Source: Leptospiraceae bacterium
GTDB taxonomy: Bacteria > Spirochaetota > Leptospiria > Leptospirales > Leptospiraceae
Reading direction: 5' to 3'
DNA length: 64,000 bases
Assembly: GCA_024233875.1 (NCBI GenBank)
Contig: JACKPB010000005.1
Coordinates: 1 to 64,000, forward strand
Notes under the pieces: model-generated
Database searches by the model: none
What the model saw: the letters and a program-made list of their open reading frames with translations, nothing else
Told to the model about the DNA's origin: nothing
Shown here: piece after piece, positions 1 to 7,310 of the stretch
Position numbering within the stretch: the first letter of the stretch is position 1
How the letters are laid out: every line of letters starts with the position of its first letter
Program-made: the position numbers and the translations under genes

Positions 1-722
1 GTTGTTTCTACATCCAGGATGGCAATTCCATCCTTGGATGTTTTGTAGATTGCTTCAAAGGTTTCCTTCTGAGCTGTCAATTCTCGAGTTCGTTTGATGA
101 TGTTTTCTTCCAATGAAGCTTTTTCAATTTTCCATGCTTGATAGAATACAATATTATTGATTGTATTAGAAAACTGAGTGATGAAATTACCCAGAGCCAG
201 TCTGGACATAGAATCGAATTCTATTGAAGTGAAGTCTTTATCTGAGGATTTCAGTCCATTGCCAATGACAATCAATCCGTAAGGAATTTCTACGTCACCA
301 CCAAACAACTCAAAATACGCCTCACGCAGAAACAGAGATTTTGTAAGATCCCTAACAATTTCATTTGGATTTTCCTGAGAATGAATTATGGGTTGTCCGA
401 TCTTACGGAGGTATTCGATCACAGCTCCCGAGAGCAGAAGATTGATTATCTTTAGTACTTTTTGTTCTGCAGGATTTTGATAACCAATTGCCATGTCGAT
501 TTTGAACCAACCATTCCTGTCATCATGCTTGAATAGAATACATCTTTCGTATCCCAGATCTCCGGTGACAAATTTACCGGCTATATCAAACAATTCACCT
601 TCGGACAGTTGCTCATTTAAACTTTTTCCTAACACATAGAGTCTATTATAGATCTCATTCTGACGCCTGTGTTCCAGTAGAAAGTCTTCATCCGGTCCCG
701 ATTTATTTTCATTCGAACTCAT
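1..722 (-). CDS. PAS-containing sensor protein, 3' part missing (runs off left edge)
   Basis: The reading frame is open from an ATG at 722 to the window edge, giving about 240 residues. Residues about 15-185 look like a GAF-type sensory domain. A charged helix follows (about 190-220), and then the start of a PAS domain (TFEAIYKTSKDGIAILD). This layout is typical of histidine kinases, diguanylate cyclases or PP2C regulators, but the output domain lies outside the window. It starts 48 bp after a small gene and a V4R/SiaC pair on the same strand, so it is probably the last visible gene of a signalling operon. The ribosome site is weak (AAGAAG). The sensor role is well supported; the output is unknown. 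Confidence 0.75.
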   Translation of the reverse strand, partial: MSSNENKSGPDEDFLLEHRRQNEIYNRLYVLGKSLNEQLSEGELFDIAGKFVTGDLGYERCILFKHDDRNGWFKIDMAIGYQNPAEQKVLKIINLLLSGAVIEYLRKIGQPIIHSQENPNEIVRDLTKSLFLREAYFELFGGDVEIPYGLIVIGNGLKSSDKDFTSIEFDSMSRLALGNFITQFSNTINNIVFYQAWKIEKASLEENIIKRTRELTAQKETFEAIYKTSKDGIAILDVET

Positions 723-770
723 TATCTTCTTAACTAATCAATGAATCTGGATAAATAGGAAATCGGCAAA

Positions 771-1001
771 TCATTCCGGAAATGATTGGCCGACAAAAGT
801 CTCTGCAACCTGTTTGACGTCTGAATACATATTCTGACTCACAGGTATGGATCCGGCAAGTTCGGCTTCTTTAGCTGTAAGACGAATTCCCTCTTTCATG
901 AGTTGGGGAAGTAATTTTACAAGTATTCTTTCTATAATTGCTGTATCTCCATTTTGCTTGGCCCAAATCAAAATTGGTTTAATGTCTATTGATTGACTCA
1001 T
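771..1001 (-). CDS. small hypothetical protein in the V4R/SiaC cluster
   Basis: This 76-residue protein has no family I recognise. It is soluble, with no signal peptide or membrane segment, and looks mostly helical in its first 50 residues. The gene overlaps the end of the V4R-like gene by 4 bp (ATGA) and has a strong GGAGG ribosome site inside that gene. Translation is therefore coupled and the gene is very likely real. Its position between two sensor-type genes suggests a small adaptor or regulatory partner, which is inference from context only. Confidence 0.65.
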   Translation of the reverse strand: MSQSIDIKPILIWAKQNGDTAIIERILVKLLPQLMKEGIRLTAKEAELAGSIPVSQNMYSDVKQVAETFVGQSFPE

Positions 1002-2233
1002 ATATATACCTCCACCTCAAGAAAATCGTCTCCGCAGGCAATTCCTTTTGTCATTCTTGTTCTGTATCCATCTTTAGATCGGCGCATAGCTCGGAACCCT
1101 TCTTCATTTTCTACTTTTCCGGTTTCTGTTATATCTGTTTTGTAGACCAATTGCATTAGACCGGTAAACCCTCCGCTATTAGCCCAGTGAATGGGGTAGG
1201 GACTTTTTCCGTACATTCTTAGGTAGCTGAGATCCTCGAAATCATTGTAATTTCTAAAAATAGCTTTATTTTCAGACAATTCAACAGAAGTGTGATACCC
1301 CCAACCCAGAGTGTTGATCAAAGCGGATAGTCCTTTTATCCAATCTTCTTTAGTTTTCAGATAAGGTTTCACTGCCTGATTCCATTCCGCTGAAGTCATG
1401 ATACCAGCATAAGTAAAAAAACCACAGGCATGACCTGCCTCCAAAAGTAGTTCCCCACCGAGTGTAACTCCGTAGTCTCCTGCCACATCTGTCATGGCCC
1501 GAATGAATTCGAATTGTAAACGATTTACATAATCACTTTGGTTTCTAACAATATAAACACCGAAAGCCGGAATGAAACCTTCTTCATTTCCAACAAAAAG
1601 CGCGTGAGCACCGAGAAATGCGTTTGTGATGACTTCTTCGTACTCCCAATTTAGAGGAACCTTTTCAACTTCTTTGTATTCTGTCTTACGTTTAGGAGGA
1701 TAAATAGAAAAATTTCCCTCACCCCGCCTGATCTGAAAAACATTCTCTGCTGAACCACAAGCCATACACTCAGATTGTACTACGTTTACCTCAGAAAGAG
1801 GTACATTAAAAATTGCTGAGTATGTTGCGGCAAGATAACCTGCAGTATAGTAATCCACAGGTTTTGAATTCTTACCGAATTTCATCAGCCATGATTTAGA
1901 AAAAAATGATTTTCTGGTCTTGATTTCACCTCCCTCTCCGGTCAATTTGGAGAGATCGATGAGTCCGTATCCAAAAGCTTTGTACATCTGTTCTGCTATT
2001 GAAAATGAATCTTCGATAGATGTGTTTTGTTCTCTAAAAATATTCTGAAGTTGATTGTAAACTGCATCAGCAGCACTACCGATAAGAAATGGTCGACTGT
2101 CGATATAATCAGCATCGAGAATAGTTCTCTGAAGATTGGTGAGATAATGATGACAATGAAATATCATTGCTTCCCCTTCTACTTCAAGGGAATTATGGAT
2201 CTCATCATATTTATATTTGTTTATATCAAACAT
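998..2233 (-). CDS. protein with two V4R-like ligand-binding domains
   Basis: This 411-residue soluble protein appears to hold two copies of a 4-vinyl-reductase-like (V4R) fold. V4R domains bind small hydrophobic or aromatic ligands and often act as input domains. The first copy (about 45-175) ends in the V4R signature, an acidic residue followed by ECMACGSAENVFQI. The second (about 255-411) repeats the pattern, with EAGHACGFFTYAG and a final GIACGDDFLEVEV strand. The Cys residues (MACG, IACG) match the conserved Cys of V4R proteins. A good ribosome site (AAAAGGAAAT) precedes the ATG. No output domain is present, so it probably works with the neighbouring sensor or SiaC protein. The domain call is made by eye. 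Confidence 0.6.
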   Translation of the reverse strand: MFDINKYKYDEIHNSLEVEGEAMIFHCHHYLTNLQRTILDADYIDSRPFLIGSAADAVYNQLQNIFREQNTSIEDSFSIAEQMYKAFGYGLIDLSKLTGEGGEIKTRKSFFSKSWLMKFGKNSKPVDYYTAGYLAATYSAIFNVPLSEVNVVQSECMACGSAENVFQIRRGEGNFSIYPPKRKTEYKEVEKVPLNWEYEEVITNAFLGAHALFVGNEEGFIPAFGVYIVRNQSDYVNRLQFEFIRAMTDVAGDYGVTLGGELLLEAGHACGFFTYAGIMTSAEWNQAVKPYLKTKEDWIKGLSALINTLGWGYHTSVELSENKAIFRNYNDFEDLSYLRMYGKSPYPIHWANSGGFTGLMQLVYKTDITETGKVENEEGFRAMRRSKDGYRTRMTKGIACGDDFLEVEVYI

Positions 2234-2310
2234 TTTATTTCCTTTTCTAATTCAGGAAGAAAAATCTCTTTGTACTGTATGCATTCAAATCCAATATTTA
2301 TAAAAGCAAT

Positions 2311-2697
2311 TTATTCAGATTCTCGTGATACAAGATTGAAATTAAGATAATGTAAATCTTCTTTGAATTCTTCACCGTGTTCTTCAGCGATTTCATTGTC
2401 TTCATCAAAACACCAGTTTACAGTTATCAATTTTCCGGATTTTGAAGCTTCTTCCAGCATTTCAAAAATAGTGTACAGGATTCTGGAAGATGAACTATTG
2501 AAATATTTCAAATCTATTTCTAATAAAAATTCTTGATCCTGACCGGATAAAAAGTCCCTTATCCATTTCACGATGGGTTCAAAAAACTGAGCTGTATGTT
2601 CCGGATAAGATTCTCCTTTCATTGAAAGAATCCTAGCCCCCGCATCAAAAACAATTTCTGGTGTAGATCTAGTTGCGAGAATCTTTAAATTTTCCAT
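2311..2697 (-). CDS. SiaC-family (DUF1987) regulatory phosphoprotein
   Basis: The 128-residue protein matches the SiaC family along its whole length: an N-terminal strand with ATRSTPEIVFD, the GESYPEHTAQFFEPI segment, and the FNSSSSRILYTIFEML helix that holds the Ser/Thr phosphorylation region. In Pseudomonas, SiaC is phosphorylated by the kinase SiaB, dephosphorylated by the PP2C phosphatase SiaA, and in the unphosphorylated form activates the diguanylate cyclase SiaD. None of these partners is adjacent here. Instead a V4R protein and a PAS sensor follow 77 bp downstream. The ribosome site AAGG is well placed. The family is confident; the partner system is unknown. Confidence 0.85.
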   Translation of the reverse strand: MENLKILATRSTPEIVFDAGARILSMKGESYPEHTAQFFEPIVKWIRDFLSGQDQEFLLEIDLKYFNSSSSRILYTIFEMLEEASKSGKLITVNWCFDEDNEIAEEHGEEFKEDLHYLNFNLVSRESE

Positions 2698-3249
2698 TCT
2701 GTACCTTATGGTTTTTCAAATCATTCTTGAGCTTCCGGGAAAATTCTTTTTCTAGAGAAAAAAAATATGTAATGTTTCATTCAAATAAAACCCGAAATTA
2801 CACTTTCTGAAAGAAGATTTTTCATTATCATCCATTCTTTAGAAATTTTGTCAATTCTATTTCTAACCACTAAAGGATTGGATTGCTCAGAGTTCTCTCA
2901 AGCGAAATGTGTAAAATTGTTTCATCCTTTATCATCAGGAGCTAAAAGAAAAGATTTAGGAAGACTAATCTTATCTTTACTCTCAGAACCCGGATGGAAT
3001 TTCTTAGCCAGTTTACAGAAAAACTGAAAAGAAAGATCTCAATGGATGTTTCTATTAAAAAAACAAAGTCTTTGCAAGGAAAGTTTCAATCGTTTGAACT
3101 GAACTGCTACTATCTCTTTTCGGGAAATAAGTTTACTTTTAAGCCATCGACATATTTAGAGATAAATGAGCTCTGTACTACAAGTAAGATGTAGACCGAA
3201 AAACGCAATGATTTTTGAGAATTGGTATTTAGCGAACGCAAATTTGATC

Positions 3250-3255
3250 TATAAT
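3250..3255 (+). promoter_or_regulatory. candidate -10 box for the CAP lipoprotein gene
   Basis: A perfect TATAAT lies 114 bp before the ATG of the CAP-domain gene. No -35 box sits at 16-18 bp; the nearest candidate, TTGGTA at 3222-3227, is too far upstream. The resulting leader of about 105 nt would contain the GC-rich hairpin at 3286-3307. Confidence 0.35.
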
Positions 3256-3285
3256 GAAATTTGAAATCAAAAATCAAATAACATT

Positions 3286-3307
3286 CCGGGTCCCTAATTC
3301 GGGCCGG
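3286..3307 (+). repeat. GC-rich hairpin in the leader of the CAP gene
   Basis: CCGGGTCCC and GGGCCGG can pair around a TAATTC loop, with two bulged bases. It stands out in an AT-rich region. A T-run starts about 18 bases after the stem, too far for a classical terminator. Its role is unknown. Confidence 0.35.
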
Positions 3308-3368
3308 ATCAGCTAAGAGAGAGAATTTTTTTTAATGAAGAAAAATCGCATACAAATAAGGTTGAACT

Positions 3369-4019
3369 ATGCATAGAAATAAATTTATACTTTTATTCGT
3401 TCTTCTATTTCAGGCTTGTATTCAAAACTTTCCACAATGCCCCATGGATACTTTGACTCTAAAAAAAGAATGCTCAGAAACTTTGAAACAATCCGAGAAA
3501 GAAAGTATGATTCAGCTCTTGGGTGCAGCAGCGCTGGTCTCCGGAAATTCATCCGGTTCGACTCTCTCCGGACAGGCTTTGGAATTCTATAATATTTTGG
3601 TTCAGTACAGATCGAATGGAACCTACACTCTAACCTCGGGCACGGTACGATCTTTTCTCAATGCATCTAAATGTTCCGGTACAACATCCAATCATTCCGC
3701 TCTAAACCGAGCAGCGCAAAAACATACCGAGAACATGATTCGTTACAATTTCTTCTCCCATACGGGACAGGATGGCTCCACACCTACAGACAGAGTAAAG
3801 GCTGAAGGATTGAATGTAGGAACCGGAGAAAACATTGCTGCAGGTTATTCTTCAGCGGAAGCAGTATTTGATGGTTGGTGGAATTCTTCCGGTCATAGGA
3901 AAAATATGGAAACTTGTACATACACACATGTGGGGATAGGTTATGCAGAGAAATCTTCAATCAATGCTTCTGCCTCCTATAATCAATATTGGACAAATGT
4001 GTTTGCTACCATTAAGTAG
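3369..4019 (+). CDS. CAP/SCP-domain (YkwD-like) lipoprotein
   Basis: The 216-residue protein starts with a signal peptide ending in a lipobox (LLFQAC, Cys17), so it should be a lipid-anchored envelope protein. Residues about 70-216 form a CAP domain. The FFSHTGQDG segment, GENIA and GWWNSSGHRKNM carry the His and Glu residues of the conserved cavity, and the final strand contains YWTNVFA. A Ser/Gly-rich linker joins lipid anchor and domain. Bacterial CAP proteins are poorly characterised; metal or lipid binding and envelope roles have been proposed. AAGG lies 8 bp before the ATG. It stands alone, with 442 bp before the next gene. Confidence 0.85.
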   Translation: MHRNKFILLFVLLFQACIQNFPQCPMDTLTLKKECSETLKQSEKESMIQLLGAAALVSGNSSGSTLSGQALEFYNILVQYRSNGTYTLTSGTVRSFLNASKCSGTTSNHSALNRAAQKHTENMIRYNFFSHTGQDGSTPTDRVKAEGLNVGTGENIAAGYSSAEAVFDGWWNSSGHRKNMETCTYTHVGIGYAEKSSINASASYNQYWTNVFATIK

Positions 4020-4026
4020 TTACTAA

Positions 4027-4068
4027 CTCTCCTTACTCATTTCGTTCGAAAGGAGAGGATAACGAAAT
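4027..4068 (+). repeat. interleaved inverted repeats with pseudoknot topology
   Basis: CTCTCCTT (4027-4034) pairs with AAGGAGAG (4050-4057), and ATTTCGTT (4039-4046) pairs with AACGAAAT (4061-4068). All 16 pairs are Watson-Crick. The order of the arms (1, 2, 1', 2') gives an H-type pseudoknot with connecting segments of 4, 3 and 3 nt. It begins 8 bp after the CAP stop codon and has no T-run, so it is not a standard terminator. It may be a 3'-end structure of the CAP transcript. Confidence 0.5.
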
Positions 4069-4201
4069 AGCCTTTCAGCAAAATGGGGACTCATTTTCCA
4101 AAACCTATATTTTTATTGATATATTAGTAAAATATGATTTTGTCTAGCGAAAATGTTCAGAAGAATAAAAAATAGTGTAAGGTGAGGTATTTTAAAAAAA
4201 T

Positions 4202-4244
4202 TGAATCATTAGACGGTACTATTAGGTAGATATTCAATGATTCA
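4202..4244. repeat. 9-bp inverted repeat
   Basis: TGAATCATT (4202-4210) and AATGATTCA (4236-4244) are perfect complements with a 25-base spacer. A second register (ATTGAAT/ATTCAAT) is also possible. It could be a protein-binding site or a weak hairpin upstream of the kinase gene. Confidence 0.35.
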
Positions 4245-4461
4245 TTTAGAAGTCTGAACCAAAACCTGCAAAGAGCTCCTTATCCAAACCCATAAAACGG
4301 GTAAAGAAATAGTGAGGGTGGGGGATTTCTTTAGATTTCTCAAATTGAGACTGTTTGTTGGATTAAAAATATCTAAATTATCATTTGACACTAATTCAAG
4401 TTTTATTCATTCTTAGTTTTATTTTCAATTGGAAATCCTATTGAAAATAATCATTTAAATT

Positions 4462-6486
4462 ATGAAAAACTTAATTCAAAAATTAACTAAATTAAGAAAA
4501 TACCGATATTCTGTCGGATCTTTTTTCGCTTTGTACATACCTCTTTTATTATTTATTTTACTATTGTTATGGATAGAACACTATATTGAAATTTGTAAAA
4601 CAGATATCTCCGGAGAATTAAATGAAATTCTTTTCTTAGCTTTTATGCATATTGATTGGATGATAGTATCCTATTTTCTAACCATATTAGCTATTCCGGT
4701 TGGTATAGTCGTCCGGAAGAGAGCTGAGGCAAAACATTCACAATACAATTTATCCAAACAACTCAAACGTTCTGCTGTTCTCATGGAACTCATAGAATTG
4801 GGTGAAAAGCTTCCGGAAAGAGAGTTCATGCAGACAACTCTTGATTATTTAGAAGAATTAACAAAAAGTCAAATCGGTTTCATGCATTTCGTCAATGATG
4901 ATGGGAATTCCATAGAGCTGGTTGCCTGGTCTCACAGCACTCTCGCAAAGTACTGTCATGCAGCCTATGACAATCACTATCCTGTGGAACAGGCGGGTAT
5001 CTGGGCAGATGCCGCCAGATACTTCAAACCTGTCGTTATAAATGACTACCACTCAGCACCTAATAAAAAAGGTTTGCCGGAAGGTCATTCCCATCTCATT
5101 CGATTGATGAGTGTGCCTGTTCTGGATAACGGAAAGGTCCGAATGATGACAGGGGTAGGGAATAAACCCTATCTCTACACAGACTATGATGTAGAAACTG
5201 TTCAGTTGGTAGGTGAATTTGCCTGGCGTATCGTTAGACGAAAGAGAATAGAAAAAGAACTTGAAAATGCTATGGAAGTAGTAAGTTCTAGCCCCACTAT
5301 CATATGTCGACTTGGTGTTTCGGATGACTTTCCGATACTTTATGTATCTAACAATTTTGAAAAACTCGGCTATTCTATTGATGAATTGTATTCTAAAAAC
5401 CTGGATTATAAAGATATCATACACAAAGCAGATAGAGAAAGTTTGATAGAAGAGCTTAGTTTTGCTAGAACTAAATCCCATTATACTTTTACGAAAGACT
5501 ATCGATTGATTACCAAAGATCGATCTGTCATTTGGATGCATATTTCTACTGTTTTGAATTTGGATGAAAATGGAGAACCCGGTTCACTGGGGGTTCTTCT
5601 GACTGACATCACCGAAAAGAAAATAGATCAAATTCAACTTAAAGAAAATTATTTGGAACAAAAACGTTTGATTGAAGAATTACAACTGGCAAACAGGCAA
5701 CTCATTCAATCAGACAAAATGGCATCTCTCGGTCAATTGGCAGCCGGTATTGTTCATGAACTCAACACCCCATTCAGCTACGTCAGTTCAAATATTGGAA
5801 GTTTGGAAAAATATATTGAGGATTACAACAATCTTATCATTTTCTATCAATCCCTCCTCGGAAAAATGAGGGGCTTGGATCAGGCGGACACCAAGTCCTT
5901 AGAATTCATAGAAAACATGGATATAGAATTCATAAGTCAGGATCTCAAATCACTTTTGGAAGAAACCAAAGAGGGTCTCTATCGTATTCGGAAAATCATT
6001 GGTGATTTAAAATCTTTCTCCCATTCGGGTGATAGTGACTGGCTGCCTGCCGATATCAATCAGGCTCTGGAATCCACCCTGAATATAGCAAGAAATGAAA
6101 TCAAATACAAATGTGAAGTAGAAAAATCTTACAATGAGATACCGATGGTCGAATGTCTCGTAACACAATTGAGTCAGGTATTTTTAAATATCATTATCAA
6201 TGCCGGTCATGCAATAGTCGATAAGGGTACTATTCGGATCAAAACCTCTTTGTTTGATGAAAAATCAGTTCTGATAGAAATTTGTGACACCGGGAAAGGC
6301 ATTCCTCCGGAAAACCTCGGTAAAATATTTGAACCTTTTTTTACCACAAAACCAATAGGTCTCGGAACAGGATTGGGGCTATCCATATCTTTCGGGATCA
6401 TAGAAAAACACAATGGAAAGATTACTGTGGAAAGTGAAGTAGGCAAAGGTACATGCTTCTCCATCGTTATTCCTATCCATCATTGA
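4462..6486 (+). CDS. membrane-anchored hybrid-input sensor histidine kinase (GAF-PAS-HisKA-HATPase)
   Basis: The 674-residue kinase has two TM segments (about 21-38 and 65-84) with only a short outside loop. A GAF domain of the HYPVEQAGIW/VINDY/GVGNK type follows (about 105-262), then a PAS domain (about 265-388) and a coiled linker. The dimerisation/phosphoacceptor helix has His432 in VHELNTP. The ATPase domain holds an N-box (NIIINAGHAI), G1 (DTGKGIP) and G2 (GLGTGLGLS). It should autophosphorylate and pass phosphate to a response regulator, but none is adjacent, so it is an orphan kinase. The small extracytoplasmic part suggests that the signal is read in the cytoplasm through GAF/PAS. No clear ribosome site precedes the ATG. 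Confidence 0.9.
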   Translation: MKNLIQKLTKLRKYRYSVGSFFALYIPLLLFILLLLWIEHYIEICKTDISGELNEILFLAFMHIDWMIVSYFLTILAIPVGIVVRKRAEAKHSQYNLSKQLKRSAVLMELIELGEKLPEREFMQTTLDYLEELTKSQIGFMHFVNDDGNSIELVAWSHSTLAKYCHAAYDNHYPVEQAGIWADAARYFKPVVINDYHSAPNKKGLPEGHSHLIRLMSVPVLDNGKVRMMTGVGNKPYLYTDYDVETVQLVGEFAWRIVRRKRIEKELENAMEVVSSSPTIICRLGVSDDFPILYVSNNFEKLGYSIDELYSKNLDYKDIIHKADRESLIEELSFARTKSHYTFTKDYRLITKDRSVIWMHISTVLNLDENGEPGSLGVLLTDITEKKIDQIQLKENYLEQKRLIEELQLANRQLIQSDKMASLGQLAAGIVHELNTPFSYVSSNIGSLEKYIEDYNNLIIFYQSLLGKMRGLDQADTKSLEFIENMDIEFISQDLKSLLEETKEGLYRIRKIIGDLKSFSHSGDSDWLPADINQALESTLNIARNEIKYKCEVEKSYNEIPMVECLVTQLSQVFLNIIINAGHAIVDKGTIRIKTSLFDEKSVLIEICDTGKGIPPENLGKIFEPFFTTKPIGLGTGLGLSISFGIIEKHNGKITVESEVGKGTCFSIVIPIHH

Positions 6487-6576
6487 ATCCTTCCGAGAAA
6501 TGCGCAAAAAGAAATAAATTTAATTATTAGCTTTGTAAAACTAAGAAGATGAAATTCTTTGGATAGTAGTTCTATT

Positions 6577-7158
6577 ATGAATCCATCAAAATCGTACCTG
6601 AGTATATTTTTTCTTTTTTTATTATTCTGTAGAGTAGATTCTCACTCCCAAAGAACACAAAAAATCCACCCTTCAGTGGAAGTGAGGGAGTCATCGATTC
6701 CCGGTGCAGGTCTCGGCTTGTTTGCCAGAACTGAAATACCCAAAGAAACCGAATTGGGGATCTATGTAGGAAGAAAAATTACAGCCATCGAAGGATCGAG
6801 ACTGTATTCACTCAAGAAGCATTACTATCTTTTTTGGATTCCTGACTGTTCTCCCGAAAAGAACATTTATTCTTATATTGATGGGAACTCAGAGCACTTC
6901 ATTTCAAAAATCAACTATGCTCCTTCTGAAATCAATGGTGTAGCAACCGGATTGCAGAACGGAAGTTTTGAGAAATCCTGTTCCGAACCTTATATCAAAT
7001 TTCAAACTACCCGAAAAATCCTCTCTGGTGAAGAAATTTTCACAGATTATGGAAGTGATTATGAATATACTTTTATGTCTTCTGAGGAGGTTAGGAAGTT
7101 TTTTTTAAGAAAAATGGGATTGGATTACAAAAAGGGGGATCGATTCGATTTTAAATAA
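6577..7158 (+). CDS. exported SET/PR-domain protein
   Basis: I start at the ATG at 6577. An upstream in-frame TTG at 6559 would add six residues before the signal sequence. The 193-residue product has a hydrophobic N-terminus (SIFFLFLLF, with Cys18 as a possible but poor lipobox) and then a SET fold: SIPGAGLGLFA with IYVGRK (SET N-terminus), INYAPSE in the place of the usual NHS motif, and SGEEIFTDYG at the C-terminus. The INYAPSE version resembles the PR-type SET domains of animal PRDM proteins more than classical lysine methylases. An exported SET protein is unusual because the methyl donor SAM is cytoplasmic. It follows the kinase gene by 90 bp. Function unknown. Confidence 0.75.
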   Translation: MNPSKSYLSIFFLFLLFCRVDSHSQRTQKIHPSVEVRESSIPGAGLGLFARTEIPKETELGIYVGRKITAIEGSRLYSLKKHYYLFWIPDCSPEKNIYSYIDGNSEHFISKINYAPSEINGVATGLQNGSFEKSCSEPYIKFQTTRKILSGEEIFTDYGSDYEYTFMSSEEVRKFFLRKMGLDYKKGDRFDFK

Positions 7159-7169
7159 AAGCTAGTATC

Positions 7170-7242
<73 letters not shown>

Positions 7243-7310
7243 GATACTTATGCCATACTAGAAACTAGAGGTTCTAATTCAAGCATTTCCTTTTGTGATA
7301 TTGGAAAAAT

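Larger units (their letters stand above)
2698..3368. other. 671-bp intergenic region
   Basis: This gap separates the divergent SiaC and CAP genes and so must hold both promoters. A consensus TATAAT lies at 3250-3255 and a GC-rich hairpin at 3286-3307. An unbroken plus-strand frame of 71 codons (about 2815-3027) has no good start or ribosome site and no family I recognise. It could be a gene remnant or chance. I see no RNA gene or mobile element. Confidence 0.5.
4020..4461. other. 442-bp intergenic region
   Basis: This lies between the CAP gene and the histidine kinase gene, both on the plus strand. It holds two interleaved 8-bp inverted repeats just after the CAP stop (4027-4068), a 9-bp inverted repeat (4202-4244), a 6-bp one (AAAATG/CATTTT, 4080-4097), and a TTGACA at 4385-4390 without a convincing -10 partner. 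I see no open frame with a start and ribosome site. Confidence 0.5.

Noticed and set aside
2994..3194. 66-codon plus-strand frame before the CAP gene
   Set aside because: No ribosome site, low complexity and no recognisable family.
5053..5541. 162-codon minus-strand frame inside the histidine kinase gene
   Set aside because: Antisense shadow of the GAF and PAS domains with no start signals.
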